A stretch of DNA of 64,000 bases from an uncultured Pelagibacteraceae bacterium (GTDB taxonomy: Bacteria > Pseudomonadota > Alphaproteobacteria > Pelagibacterales > Pelagibacteraceae): contig CACKGP010000005.1 of assembly GCA_902599805.1 (NCBI GenBank), positions 1 to 64,000 on the forward strand, read 5' to 3'. The notes beneath the pieces are model-generated. The model did not search any database. It was not told the DNA's origin and worked only from the letters and a program-made list of their open reading frames with translations. Position 1 is the first letter of the stretch. Every line of letters starts with the position of its first letter. Shown piece by piece: positions 43,553 through 59,589 of this stretch. The translations under genes were made by a program, and so were the position numbers.

Positions 43553-44426
43553 ATGTCAGGTCAGATTTTAAACGATATAAATTTGAAACAATATAGCTGG
43601 TTTAATCTAGGCGGTAACGCTAAAAATTTTTTTAAACCAAAAAATTATAGTGATATTATTAATTTTTTAAACATAAACAAAAAACTTAATCAAAATATCC
43701 ATATTCTTGGTGCTGGATCAAATACACTTTTTAGGGATGGTGGATTTGATGGAACTATAATTAAATTAGGAAGTGAATTTTCAAAAATTAAAATTTTAAG
43801 TGATGGTAATTTGGAAGTCGGAGCAGCCTGTCTTGATAAAAAAGTTGCTAATTTTGCATTAGAAAATTCTATAAAAGATTTTGAATTCTTGTCATGCATA
43901 CCCGGTAGCATCGGAGGAACTATTGCAATGAACAGTGGGTGTTATGAACATGAAATAGCTAATTCAATCATATCAGTAGATTTTTTAACGTTGGGTGGTG
44001 AGTTAAAAACTTTTAAAAGAGACGAAATTAATTTTTATTACAGAGGAAGCGATTTTGGAGAACCTGTTATTATTTTAAGCGTCAAATTAAAAGCAATTAA
44101 AGGAAATAAAATTGAGATACAAAAAAAAACAAAATAGATTTGTTGAACAAAAAAAAATTAGCCAACCAAGTAAGATTAAAACTTGTGGCAGTACATTTAA
44201 AAATCCTATTAATAAAAAAGCCTGGGAACTAATCAAACAATCTGGTTGTGAAAACTTAAGTATAGGTGGGGCAAGATTATCAGAAAAACATTGTAATTTT
44301 TTTATGAATAATGGAGACGCAAGTTCAAAAGATATTGAGATGTTAATTGAAAAGGTAAGAGAAAAGGTATTACACAAAACTGGTATTAAACTAGATCTAG
44401 AAATTAAAATTATAGGGAAGAAATAA
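43553..44426 (+). CDS. murB: UDP-N-acetylenolpyruvoylglucosamine reductase, frame-disrupted (43553-44137 / 44112-44426)
   Basis: ILGAGSNTLFRDGGFDGTIIKL, SCIPGSIGGTIAMNSGCYEHEIA, FYYRGSDFG; second part CGSTFKNP...GGARLSEKHCNFFMN. Removing one A from A9 at 44121-44129 gives EIQKKQNRFVEQKKISQPSK. Confidence 0.93.
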
Positions 44427-44427
44427 A

Positions 44428-45369
44428 TTGAAAAAAAAAGAAAACAATCTTAGTCATCTTGGGGGGTCATTCAAAAGAGAGAGAGAGAGATATTAGTTTA
44501 AAAACAGGACAATCATGTATTAATGCATTAAAAAAATTAAATTACAAAATTATTAAGTTTGATCCAAAATTTTCATCTTTGACTGAATTAAAAAAAAAGG
44601 GTGCAGATGTAATATTTAACGCTCTTCACGGAAAAGGAGGTGAAGATGGTGTTATTCAAAGTTTTTTTGAATATATAGGTTTACCTTATACACATTCAGG
44701 ACCGTTATCTTCAATGTTAGCTATGAACAAGTACTTCTCAAAAAAAATTATTTGTTAAAAATAATATCAAAACACCAAGATATTTTTTCTTAGATAAAAA
44801 AGATTTCTCAAAAGAGATTATCAAAAAAGAAATTAAAAAAAATAAACTTAAATTTCCAATAGTAGTGAAGCCAAATGACGAGGGTTCAAGTATTGGAGTA
44901 AATATTTGTCCTGATTTTAATTCTCTTTTCGTTTCTTTTAATAAATTAAGAAAAAAAATATGAAAATTTAATTTTTGAGAATTATATTCCAGGAAAAGAA
45001 ATTCAAGTAGCAAATTTAGGTAATCGTGCAATAGGCGCAATAGAATTAAGACCTAAAAGAAAGTTTTATGATTACAAGGCTAAGTATAAGAAATCTTCAA
45101 AAACAGAACACATTATGCCAGCAGAAATTTCTAAATTAAAATATGGTGAAGTACTCAGAATATCTCAAAAAGCCTATAAAATTTTAAAGTGCAGAGGTAT
45201 CGCAAGATGTGATTTTAGATTTTATAAAAATAAGTTCTTTCTTCTCGAGGTTAATACACAGCCGGGAATGACTAGTTTATCTTTAGTCCCAGAAATAGCA
45301 GAGTATAAAAATATTTCATTCTTACAGCTTATAAATTGGATGGTAAAAGATGCCAGTCTAAATAGATGA
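44428..45369 (+). CDS. ddl: D-alanine--D-alanine ligase, disrupted by three homopolymer frameshifts
   Basis: TTG start at 44428. Removing one A from each of the runs at 44431-44439, 44740-44747 and 44951-44958 yields M-KKKTILVILGGHSKERERDISLKTG...NALHGKGGEDGVIQSFFEYIGLPYTHSG...NKYFSKKLFVKNNIKTPRYF...PIVVKPNDEGSSIGV...RKKYENLIFENYIPGKEI...LLEVNTQPGMTSLSLVPEIA. Confidence 0.9.
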
Positions 45370-46038
45370 AAAAAAAATTATTTTGGTGGTTATTTCTATT
45401 CGTCTTTTTAACTACATTTTATCTAGATTTGAGTAAAACAAATTTATCAGAGTTTTTTATTATTAAAAATTTTGAAATAAAAAAACACCAAAAATACCGA
45501 TATTGGTTTGGTAAATTCCAAATTAGAAAAATTTAAAAATAGTAATATTTTTTCAATTAATAATGATGAAATAGCTTCTTCTATTACAGATTTAGATTTT
45601 GTAAAAAATGTAGGTATTAAAAAAATTTACCCAGATAAAATTAAAATCAATATCAACGAACATAAAATTGTTGCTGTAATCTCAAACAATGAAAATAAAT
45701 ATATGTTAAGTAAAGAGGGACACATAATTGAAAATTATAATGATAAATTTAATTCTTTACCAATTATCTATGGAAAAAATACTGAAAATTATTTTCCTTA
45801 TTTCTACAAATTACTTAATGACGTAAATTTTGATTTAAGCAAAATAAAATATCTTAAATATTTTGAAAGTAATAGATGGGATATATTTTTAAAAGATGGG
45901 AAATTAATAAAGTTATCTAGCGATAAATCTAAAGCAAAAGAGTCATTAGCTAATTTTATAGCTATTTATAGTGATAAAAAATTTGAACAATATAAAATAT
46001 TTGATTTTAGAGTAAAGAATCAATTAATACTCAAGTAA
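45366..46038 (+). CDS. ftsQ: FtsQ-like cell division protein, frame-disrupted
   Basis: N-terminal TM from ATG 45366 (MKKKLFWWLFLFVFLTTFYLDLS); removing one A from A7 at 45479-45485 joins ...FEIKNTKNTDIGLVNSKLEKFKNSNIFSINNDEIASSI...; position between ddl and ftsA. Confidence 0.8.
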
Positions 46039-46046
46039 CGGATATT

Positions 46047-47220
46047 ATGGAAGAAAAATTAATAATTGAATTGGATGACAATAAAATTAAATATGGTGTC
46101 TTTGGCATAAATGAAAATAATCAATACCAACTATTGTCAAAAAAAATTTCAGAAAATGCAGGAATTAAAAAAGGTAAAGTCTTAGATTTTGAATACTCTA
46201 CAAAAGTAATAAGCAAAGATCTTGATGAAATTGAAAAAGAAGTAAATAAAGTTTTTAGAAGTATATCAGTTGTTCTTAATCAAAAAGATGTTTTTTGCAC
46301 TAACCTGTGTGGTTTTAAAAAACTTAATGGTTCTAAAGTAGAAAAGAGAGATTTAGATTATATTTTAAATGAAGCAAAAAATTCAATTTCAAGTAACCAA
46401 AAAAATAATTCAATACTACATATCCTAAATTCAAATTTTATCTTAGATAAAACAAAACAGGAAAAAATACCATTAAATATATTTGGAGACCATCTGAGTC
46501 TTCATATGACTTTTGTTTCAATTCCAGATAATAATCTAAAAAATATTAAAGAAATATTTAATAAAAGCGATTTAAAAATTGATAGGATAATAAGTAAACC
46601 CCTAGCAGAAAATATCAATCAGTTAAATGTAAACAAAAATCAAAAAAATTTTGTTTCTATCAATTTTGGAAATGAACTAACAACCATTTCAATATGTCAG
46701 AACTCATCTTTAGTTTTTTTTAAAACTTTTCCATTTGGTACTAACTTGATTTTTAGTGATATTAAACAGCTTTGTTCAATTACAAAAGATGAAATAGAGG
46801 ATATTATTGAAAATTTAAGCGACAACAAAACAGGTTTTATAGATAGAAAATTTTTTAAAAATTCAGATTTTAAAAGGCTTAGCACAAATCATTTTAAAGA
46901 TATAATTAATGCAAGAGTAAAAGAAATACTAGATTATACTTTTAACAATAACAAAGGTTTGAATTATTATTATAGTAGAATTGGAAGAATAAATTTATTT
47001 TTTGAAGATAAAAATATTCATAAAAAATTTAAAAGATGTTTTTAAAGAAAACCTTGTTTTAATGGATGAAAAAATTCAAGTGGAGTCACTTTCTAATAAC
47101 GACGTTAGTACATTATTTGGTGCAGCTGAGTTATTGTTTAAAGGTTGGCCAAATGAGGCATTACCATTCTCAAATAGAAAAAAGTCAATAATATCAAGTT
47201 TTTTTGAACGCTTCTTTTAA
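46047..47220 (+). CDS. ftsA: FtsA-like cell division ATPase, frame-disrupted (46047-47045 / 47002-47220)
   Basis: LIIELDDNKIKYGVFG...GIKKGKVLDFE...SIVLN; C-part SLSNNDVSTLFGAAELLFKGWPNEALPF. Removing one A from A6 at 47022-47027 gives ...IHKNLKDVFKENLVLMDEKIQ.... Divergent sequence; call supported by context. Confidence 0.75.
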
Positions 47221-47289
47221 GCATTTATTGTAGTCTTTTGTAACATTAGTTGTTTTCAACACCTTTTTTAATTTTTGTATAAATTGTTC

Positions 47290-48222
47290 ATGTGGGAAAA
47301 AAACCAATTAACGCTTAAAAATGAAGCAAACTTTTCAGGAATAGGCTTACATTCAGGTATCAAAGTTAAGGTAACCCTTGAACCAGCTAATTCAAATTCT
47401 GGTATAGTATTCAGAAGAACTGATTTAGAAAAAGATAATGAAATTGTTGCAAACTTTAAAAACGTCTCATCAGCTAAACTTTGTACTAAAATTCAAAATA
47501 GTTCAGGCGCAAGTGTATCAACAATTGAGCACCTAATGGCAGCGTTTTATATTTGTGGCATAGACAATATTATAGTTAATTTAAATGGTCCGGAAGTTCC
47601 AATAATGGATGGTTCAGCTAAAGATTTTGTTAAAATTATTAAAGACTGTGGACTAAAAGTATTAGAGGGTAAAAGAAAATTTGTAAAAATAAAAAACAAA
47701 ATAGAACTAAAAACTGAAGATGGAAAGCTAATTTGCATCCAGCCTTCAAATCAAATATTAGATGTAAAATTTACTCTTAATTATGAAAAAAATCCTTTAA
47801 TAAAAACTCAGACAAATAAAATTGATTTTGTAAATAAAAACCTAAATGAAATTATTGATGCAAGGACTTTTTGTTTGTATGAGGATATTGAAATTATCAA
47901 GTCAATGGGTTTAGCAAAAGGTGGAAGCCTTGATAATGCTATAGTTGTTCAAGGTAATAAAGTTTTAAACAAAGGCGGTTTAAGATCAAAAAAAGAATTT
48001 GTTAATCATAAGATACTTGATTTAGTTGGTGACTTTATGCTTTCTGGCGCAAGAGTTATTGGATCAATCGAATGTATTCACGGAGGTCATGCTTTAACAA
48101 TCGAATTTTTGAAAAAGATTTTCTCAAGTAAAAATAATTATGATGTGGTAGAAAGCCAATCATTAGCTACAAATGTGAGAAAAATCATTCCTTTAAATAA
48201 AAGATTTGCTGTAAACGCTTAA
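47290..48222 (+). CDS. lpxC: UDP-3-O-acyl-N-acetylglucosamine deacetylase
   Basis: NEANFSGIGLHSGIKVKVTLEPA, STIEHLMAAFYICGIDNIIVNLNGPEVPIMDGSAKDFV, DARTFCLYEDIE, VNHKILDLVGDFMLSG. Confidence 0.96.
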   Translation: MWEKNQLTLKNEANFSGIGLHSGIKVKVTLEPANSNSGIVFRRTDLEKDNEIVANFKNVSSAKLCTKIQNSSGASVSTIEHLMAAFYICGIDNIIVNLNGPEVPIMDGSAKDFVKIIKDCGLKVLEGKRKFVKIKNKIELKTEDGKLICIQPSNQILDVKFTLNYEKNPLIKTQTNKIDFVNKNLNEIIDARTFCLYEDIEIIKSMGLAKGGSLDNAIVVQGNKVLNKGGLRSKKEFVNHKILDLVGDFMLSGARVIGSIECIHGGHALTIEFLKKIFSSKNNYDVVESQSLATNVRKIIPLNKRFAVNA

Positions 48223-48270
48223 TCTTTAGACCATTTTACGCGAAGAGTTTTTTTTGTTATTAATAATATA

Positions 48271-52817
<4,547 letters not shown>

Positions 52818-52821
52818 TTTA

Positions 52822-54846
52822 CTATTTGTTTAATTTCTTTTTTAGTCTTGCCCAACCTGGACTTCTATATTCTTCATTATCATCAATTAAATTATCCTGA
52901 TTAAAATCAAAATCATCTGATACGTCTTTTACATGTTCCTCATTTTTTTGAACTCCTTCTTCTGGTAATTCGTTTACAAATCTTGAGGGTAAACTATCCA
53001 TGTATTCGCCATGCCATGTTCTTTTCATTGCAAAAGATATATATGCTTTTTTTTGTGCCCTAGTAATACCGACGTAAGCTAATCTTCTTTCTTCTTCTAA
53101 AGCAAAGTCACCTTTCTCTTCCAAAGATTTCTGATGGGGAAACAGGCCCTCCTCCCATCCTGGTAAAAAAACTGTCATAAATTCTAGTCCCTTAGCTGCA
53201 TGCATTGTCATAATATTTACTTTTTCATCTTCCCATTCTTGATCAACAGATGATGCTAAAGCAACGTGCTCTAAAAATCCCTGCAAATTATCATAATCAT
53301 GCATTGCCCTTAAAAGTTCTTTTAAATTTTCTATTCTACTTTCATTTTCAATATCTTTTTTATTTTTAAGCATTGATGAGTACCCAGATTCATCAAGTAT
53401 AATTTTAAGTAAATCAAAATGTTTTTTGTTTTTATGATCAGATCTCCACTTTGAAATTAATTCTAATAACTGCTTCAAAGAAGCTCTCACCTTTGGTTTA
53501 AAGTTATTAAGTTGTAAAAGTTTATGAGCAGAATCCTCAAGACATGTTTTATTTTTGGCGGAATGTTCATGTAACTGTTTAACAGTAGCTTCACCCAAAC
53601 CTCTTCGTGGTATATTTAAAATTCTTTCAAAAGCCAAATCATCATATTTTTGATTAACAATTCTTAAGTAGCAAATAGCATCTTTTACTTCAGCCCTCTC
53701 ATAAAATTTTATTCCACCAATAATTCTATAATTAATTCCAATTTTTAAAAATCTCTCTTCAAATTCCCTTGTCTGATATATTGCCCTTACGAGGATAGCT
53801 ACATCATTTAAAGACTTCTTTTTTTTAATATCCTCCTCTAAAATTTCACCAATACCTACTGCTTCATCTTTACCATTTTTATAACAATTTAGTTTTACGT
53901 CTTCACCCTTTTCTCCCTCAGACCAAAGCTTTTTCCCTAATCGATCTTTATTATGAGAAATTAAAAATGAAGCCGCATCCAAAATATTTTTTGTTGATCT
54001 ATAATTTTGTTCAAGTCTAAATATTTTACATTCTGGATAAACTTTATCAAAATTTAAAAAATTTTTAATTTCTGCGCCTCTCCAGCTATAAATAGATTGA
54101 TCATCGTCACCAACACAACAAATATTTTTATTTTTGTTTACAATTAGATTAAGCCATTTATTTTGAATAAAATTTGTATCTTGATATTCGTCAACCAAAA
54201 TATATTTAAAGTTATTTGAGTAGATATTTCTTATATCTTGATTTTTTTCAAAAAGCTTTACACAATACAGTATCAAATCACCAAAATCACAGGCATTTAA
54301 ATCTCTTATTTTGTTTTGATAAATTTTATAAATTTTGAGAATTTGACCCTCAAATAAATTTTTTTTATCTTGTTTAACCTCATTTGGTAAAAAGCCTTTA
54401 TTTTTCCACTGATCTATCAAAGCCATAATAAACTGAGGTGATATCTTTTTTGCATCTATATTTTCAGATTTACAAATATTTTTTATTAACTTTTTTTGAT
54501 CATCTGTGTCTAAAATAGTAAAATTGCTTTTTAATCCTATGGCCTCAGCATGTCTTCTTAGAAATTTAACACTTATAGAGTGAAATGTGCCCAGCCATGC
54601 AAGGGAGTCCATCTTTCCTGAAATTTTAATTACTCTTTGCCGCATTTCTTTTGCAGCTTTATTAGTAAAAGTCACACAAAGAATTTGGTTTGGAAAAGCT
54701 TTTTTTTGTTCAAGTATATAAGCTAACCTTGAGGTCAACACTCTCGTCTTTCCAGAACCAGCACCAGCGACAACTAAGCTTGGTCCCTCAATATTTAATA
54801 CTGCAGATTTCTGTTCGTTATTCAATTTTTGTAAAAAATCTCTCAT
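52822..54846 (-). CDS. uvrD: ATP-dependent DNA helicase UvrD/PcrA/Rep family
   Basis: LVVAGAGSGKTRVLTSRLAYIL, VTFTNKAAKEMRQRV, LVDEYQDTNFIQ, VGDDDQSIYSWRGAEIKNF, LEQNYRST, MTMHAAKGLEFMTVFLPG. Confidence 0.94.
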   Translation of the reverse strand: MRDFLQKLNNEQKSAVLNIEGPSLVVAGAGSGKTRVLTSRLAYILEQKKAFPNQILCVTFTNKAAKEMRQRVIKISGKMDSLAWLGTFHSISVKFLRRHAEAIGLKSNFTILDTDDQKKLIKNICKSENIDAKKISPQFIMALIDQWKNKGFLPNEVKQDKKNLFEGQILKIYKIYQNKIRDLNACDFGDLILYCVKLFEKNQDIRNIYSNNFKYILVDEYQDTNFIQNKWLNLIVNKNKNICCVGDDDQSIYSWRGAEIKNFLNFDKVYPECKIFRLEQNYRSTKNILDAASFLISHNKDRLGKKLWSEGEKGEDVKLNCYKNGKDEAVGIGEILEEDIKKKKSLNDVAILVRAIYQTREFEERFLKIGINYRIIGGIKFYERAEVKDAICYLRIVNQKYDDLAFERILNIPRRGLGEATVKQLHEHSAKNKTCLEDSAHKLLQLNNFKPKVRASLKQLLELISKWRSDHKNKKHFDLLKIILDESGYSSMLKNKKDIENESRIENLKELLRAMHDYDNLQGFLEHVALASSVDQEWEDEKVNIMTMHAAKGLEFMTVFLPGWEEGLFPHQKSLEEKGDFALEEERRLAYVGITRAQKKAYISFAMKRTWHGEYMDSLPSRFVNELPEEGVQKNEEHVKDVSDDFDFNQDNLIDDNEEYRSPGWARLKKKLNK

Positions 54847-54892
54847 TGTAAAATCTTTATTTTAAGTTCTATACTGCTTATAAAACAACGTA

Positions 54893-56357
54893 ATGAAAAA
54901 TTCAGCAATTAAAATTGTCAGTTCTATTTTAAATAGCAAGGAATTTAAAAATTTAAAGATATACATTAATAAAAAAACAATTTTATTTGGAATCTTTATA
55001 TTCTTTTTTTTTATTATTGGATATTTTTTAATAAAGCCTTATTTTTATGATTATAATTCAAATGTAAAATTAATAGAAAATAAAATTTTTAAACAATTTA
55101 AAGTTAATACAAAAATCAGTGGAGATATTAATTATAAAATATTACCATCACCAAGAATAACCATCAAAAAAGTAAGTATTAAACTAGAAAAAAAGAATGA
55201 AGCAATTAGTCTTGAAGAAATAAGCCTCTTTTTACCAACTTTTCACAACAATAAATTTAAAGATTTAGATTTTGAAGAATTTTTAATTTCAAATATGTCA
55301 ATACAAGTATATCCAAATGATTTTGTAGATTATTTTAAATTTTTTACCAAAATCGATAAAAATAAAATAACTTTAAAAAATTGTAAATTGTTTTTTTTTA
55401 GACGAACAAAAAAACAAAGTTTTATTTGAAAATTTAAATTTAAAAGACAAATTTACAAATAAAGTTCACATTATTAGTATAGACAGTATATTTTCAAAAA
55501 ATAAACTTGAAATAAAATTCAAAAATTTAATTGGTGGAGAAAAAAAATTAGATTTAAAGCTTCCTCAAATTAACACTACAGTAAATATTTTATTTGATCC
55601 ATCAAGTACATTAAAAGATATTAAAGGAAAATCAAAAATAAAATTGTTTGATAGTATTTTAGTTTTAAATTTTACTGGAGCAAAAGAATTTAAAATTTTT
55701 GAATCTTTTTTAAGGAATAAATATTTTAACTCAAAAATTGAAGGAAATATATCATTTATCAAAAATTTTTTCTTTAACTTAAATTTTGATGTAAATCAAA
55801 TTAGTTTAAGAAAATTACTTTTTCGTTTAATACCCGAAAGTAAAACACCTGTAGTTTTAAACTCAGGTATAAGTAAAAAAATAAACGGTACAATTAACAT
55901 TTCAATGAAGTATTCCCAATCTTTTATTGGAAGGATCAATGATTTAAATATGGTATTAGTTTTTGAAAATGGAGATTTAAGAATTAAAAAAGGTTCAGCG
56001 AAACTACCTCATGATAGCACTATTGAATTTGACTTATTATTTGCAGATAATTCGAACAGTCCGTTTTTAGATTTTTCATTAAACTTTTATTCACAAAATA
56101 CAAAAAAATTTTTAAGGAAGTTCAATATTTATAGGTCTGTTGATAAAGAGACATCTTTATCAGCAAAAGGAAAAATAAATCTGAGAAGTAATAAGATCAA
56201 ATTTTCTAGTATAGTTTCCGACAAAAGTGAAAAGTTTGACAGGCAAGATGTGCTTAACATAGAGAAAAATTTTAATCAAAATGTTTTAAACACGGGTATA
56301 CTTGGAGTCACTGATTTCTTTAAATTAAAAAAATTCGCAAATGAATTGTTAAACTAA
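54893..56357 (+). CDS. AsmA-family protein, frame-disrupted
   Basis: N-terminal TM then FKQFKVNTKISGDINYKILPSPRITIKKVSI...LEEISLFLPTF; removing one T from T9 at 55391-55399 gives ...LFFLDEQKNKVLFENLNLKDKF... continuing to 56357. Confidence 0.72.
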
Positions 56358-56382
56358 TACCCTTATATTTAAGAGGGTTTAA
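56351..56382. terminator. Possible bidirectional terminator between convergent asmA-like gene and fumC
   Basis: acccttatatttaagagggt imperfect inverted repeat at the junction of two convergent genes; AT-rich flanks. Confidence 0.35.
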
Positions 56383-57757
56383 CCATTTTTTTTGGATTTA
56401 CAATTTTTATGAATTCTTTTTCACTTATTAAACCAGTCTTTAAAGCTTCCTCTTTTAAAGTGGTCCCATTCTTGTGAGCTCTTTTAGCAACTTTAGCTGC
56501 ATTGTCATAACCAATTTTTGGAGATAAAGCTGTAACCAACATTAAAGAGTTGTCCAGGAGAGACTTAATTCTTTTTTTATCAGCTTTAAGACCTCTTATG
56601 CAATATTTAGCAAAACCATTTGACGAGTCCGCCATAATATTAATTGATTGTAAAATATTATGAATGATAAGTGGTTTAAAAACGTTCAATTCAAAATGTC
56701 CGTGCGAACCTGCCATAGTAATACCATTATGATTTCCTATAACTTTTACACAAACCATCGTTACAGCTTCACACTGGGTTGGATTTACCTTACCTGGCAT
56801 TATAGAAGATCCAGGTTCGTTCTCGGGTAATATCAATTCACCATACCCTGCTCTGGGCCCAGATCCTAAAAATCTTATATCATTTGCTATTTTCATTAAA
56901 CAAACTGCTGTAGTATTCATAGTTCCAGAAAAATTTACTATTGCATCATGCGCGGCTAATGCAGCAAATTTATTTTTTGCAGGTTTAAATGGCAGTTTAG
57001 TTATTTGTTTTATCTCTTTGACTACTTTTTTGTCGAAATTTCTTCTTGTATTTAAACCAGTTCCAACAGCTGTACCTCCTTGAGCTAAATAATAAATTTC
57101 ATTTAGTGCTTTTTCAATTCTCTCAATACATTTTTTAAGCTGAGAATGATAACCAGAAAATTCCTGACCCAAAGTCAATGGAGTTGCATCTTGCAGATGA
57201 GTTCTACCCAACTTAACTATTTTATTGAATTCATTTACTTTTTTACCTAACTCCTTTTCAAGTAATTTAAGTGACGGTAACAGCTTTTTTTTTGATTTAA
57301 TCGCAATAGCAATATGCATGGCTGTAGGAAAGACATCATTTGTAGACTGTGATTTATTGACATGATCATTTGGATGAACTGGTTTTTTTGTCCCCATTTT
57401 ACCACCCATTAATTGTATTGCTCTATTTGATATTACTTCGTTAACATTCATGTTAGTTTGGGTGCCGGAACCTGTTTGCCAAACTTTTAATGGAAAATGA
57501 TCATCAAGCTTGCCTTTAATAACTTCGTCAGCTGCTTTGATAATGTATTTACTAATTTTTTTATTTAGATCTTTATTTTTGGTATTAACTATAGCGGCTG
57601 CTTTTTTTATCACTCCTATTGATTGAATCAAAATTGGTCTTACTAAAAAGTCACCAATATCAAAGTATTTATTTGATCTTTGAGTAGATGCACCCCAATA
57701 CTTATCACCAGGAACTTTAATTTTTCCTAAAGAATCAAATTCAGTTCTATATTTCAT
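56369..57757 (-). CDS. fumC: Class II fumarate hydratase
   Basis: [79 protein letters not shown]. Confidence 0.97.
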   Translation of the reverse strand: MKYRTEFDSLGKIKVPGDKYWGASTQRSNKYFDIGDFLVRPILIQSIGVIKKAAAIVNTKNKDLNKKISKYIIKAADEVIKGKLDDHFPLKVWQTGSGTQTNMNVNEVISNRAIQLMGGKMGTKKPVHPNDHVNKSQSTNDVFPTAMHIAIAIKSKKKLLPSLKLLEKELGKKVNEFNKIVKLGRTHLQDATPLTLGQEFSGYHSQLKKCIERIEKALNEIYYLAQGGTAVGTGLNTRRNFDKKVVKEIKQITKLPFKPAKNKFAALAAHDAIVNFSGTMNTTAVCLMKIANDIRFLGSGPRAGYGELILPENEPGSSIMPGKVNPTQCEAVTMVCVKVIGNHNGITMAGSHGHFELNVFKPLIIHNILQSINIMADSSNGFAKYCIRGLKADKKRIKSLLDNSLMLVTALSPKIGYDNAAKVAKRAHKNGTTLKEEALKTGLISEKEFIKIVNPKKMVKPS

Positions 57758-57823
57758 TCATGTACCAAATTATATTAAACTTAAACAATTGTAAATAATT
57801 TAACAAATAAGTATGGAGATTTT

Positions 57824-58195
57824 ATGACAAATTTTAATAGTGTAAAAAAATTCATGGAAGTTTTTGGTCAAGAAGTAAAGACAAAAGCTGAATTTCCATC
57901 AGAAAAAATAATTAAACTTAGGTACAATCTTATTAAAGAGGAATTGGATGAATTTGAAGAAGCGTTAAAACAAAAAAATTTGAAAGAAGTAGCAGATGCA
58001 TTAACTGATATTCTATATGTTACTTATGGAGCAGGACATGCATTCGGAATTGATCTTGATAAATGTTTTGATGAAGTTCAAAGATCAAATATGAGCAAGC
58101 TAGGAGAAGATGGAAAACCTCTTTATAATGAACATGGTAAAGTTATGAAAGGTCCTAAATATTTCCAGCCAAATCTAGGGAAATTTATAAAATAA
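57824..58195 (+). CDS. MazG/HisE-like nucleotide pyrophosphohydrolase family protein
   Basis: LIKEELDEFEEALKQKNLKEVADALTDILYVTYGAGHAFGIDLDKCFDEVQRSNMSKLGEDGKPLYNEHGKVMKGPKYFQPNL: EExxE...ExxD helical motif. Confidence 0.8.
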   Translation: MTNFNSVKKFMEVFGQEVKTKAEFPSEKIIKLRYNLIKEELDEFEEALKQKNLKEVADALTDILYVTYGAGHAFGIDLDKCFDEVQRSNMSKLGEDGKPLYNEHGKVMKGPKYFQPNLGKFIK

Positions 58196-58206
58196 TATTT
58201 TCAATT

Positions 58207-59102
58207 TCAGATAAATGCCGCACAATTTTTATGAAGTGAAGCGTGTAATTCAATTAATTTACTAAAACTTTTATTATAACCACCGCCTAAAACACCACAT
58301 AAAGGTATTTTTTTTGAGAAAAAATTTTCTATAACAATTCTATCTCTTCTATCTATTCCATTATCTGTCAGCTTTAATTTGCCTAATTTATCATCATAAT
58401 GAACGTCAACCCCAGCAATATAAAAAAACAAAATCAAAATTTATCTTGTTTAAATTGATGATATTTTTTTTTTAATATTTTTAAATATTCTTCATCTTCA
58501 AGTCTATCTTCTAATTCAATATCTAAATCACTTTTTGATTTTTTTGCTGGATAATTAGATTTACAATGCATGCTAAAAGTAAAGATATTTTTATCGTTTT
58601 TAAAAATCTCTGAATTTCCATTTCCTTGATGCACGTCTAAATCTAAAATTAAAATATTTTTAATTTTTTTTTTAAATTTTAAGTAATTAGCGGCTACTGC
58701 AACATCATTAAAAACACAATAACCTGCTCCATAGTCATATGACGCATGATGACTGCCACCTGCAGTATTACATGCAAGTTTATAATCCAATGCAAGTTTG
58801 CTTGCTAAAACAGTTCCACCGGTTGCAAGAAAGGATCTTTTAACAACGCTACTATTTATAGGAAAACCTATTTTTGTTTCTGATTTCTTATCTAAAGTTT
58901 GATTTTTAATATGATTTATATAATTTAATGAATGTGATTTACTTAAAGTTTCAATCGAACACTCTTTAGGAATGTAAAAATTTTTTACAACTTTGTTTTT
59001 GAGAAGGTAATCTGCTAATGACGAGAATTTTTTAATTGGAAAAACGCTGTTTTCATTTATCTTAGCTACATATTCAGGATGATTTACAACAGGTAATTCC
59101 AT
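58207..59102 (-). CDS. Histone deacetylase-like / acetoin-utilization-type deacetylase, frame-disrupted
   Basis: PVVNHPEYV, ACNTAGGSHHASYDYGAGYCVFNDVAVAANYL, NILILDLDVHQGNG; rest in ORF 58207-58437 (YIAGVDVHYDDKLGKLKLTDNGIDRRD, GVLGGGYN). Removing one base from each of the A4 (58436-58439) and A7 (58422-58428) runs gives DKFDFVFYIAGVD. Confidence 0.88.
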
Positions 59103-59110
59103 TTTATTTT

Positions 59111-59131
59111 AGGTGCGTTCTGTTGCCCGGT
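59111..59131. repeat. Direct repeat copy A of the tmRNA 3' element
   Basis: aggtgcgttctgttgcccggt; 19/21 identical to 59597-59617. Confidence 0.8.
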
Positions 59132-59132
59132 A

Positions 59133-59169
59133 TTTGATTAGAAAGTAGCATATTTGCTTACTAATTAAA
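59133..59169. repeat. AT-rich inverted repeat/hairpin
   Basis: tttgattag...ctaattaaa arms (8/9 complementary) with inner agca/tgct pairing; between ORF 59191-59523 and the HDAC-like gene. Confidence 0.55.
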
Positions 59170-59190
59170 ACTACTTCATTGTAAAGCCAA

Positions 59191-59523
59191 TTAATCGCTG
59201 TTCCAAGTAAATAAATCAGCATCAAAAGGTATGTTTCTAAATTTAAGTAAGATTTTATATTTTTCTAATCTTTCCTCTTTCTTAAATTTTTTTAAGTAGT
59301 TGAGTATTTGATCATAAGTCAAACCCTTTAAGTATTTCTTTTTAACATCAACATACTCTTCATAATCCATACCACATATAGAGAATTTTTTTTTAGGATC
59401 TATATGTTCAGCATAACTTATTGTGTCCTCAGTTTCGCTAAGGACATCATAAAAACGAGCGATTTGATTTTCTCTTTCAAAGAGAATATCTCTCCTGAAA
59501 TCAAATAGTTCTTGTTGTTGCAT
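59191..59523 (-). CDS. Hypothetical protein (110 aa), no recognised family
   Basis: ORF with MQQQELFDFRRDILFERENQIARFYDVLSETEDTISYAEHIDPKKKFSICGMDYEEYVDVKKKYLKGLTYDQILNYLKKFKKEERLEKYKILLKFRNIPFDADLFTWNSD; protein-like composition. Confidence 0.6.
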   Translation of the reverse strand: MQQQELFDFRRDILFERENQIARFYDVLSETEDTISYAEHIDPKKKFSICGMDYEEYVDVKKKYLKGLTYDQILNYLKKFKKEERLEKYKILLKFRNIPFDADLFTWNSD

Positions 59524-59589
59524 ATTTTGGAGTTATTAAAGTTTTAAAAATTAACTTTAACAATTTAGACTTTATTAAATAATAGTGTC

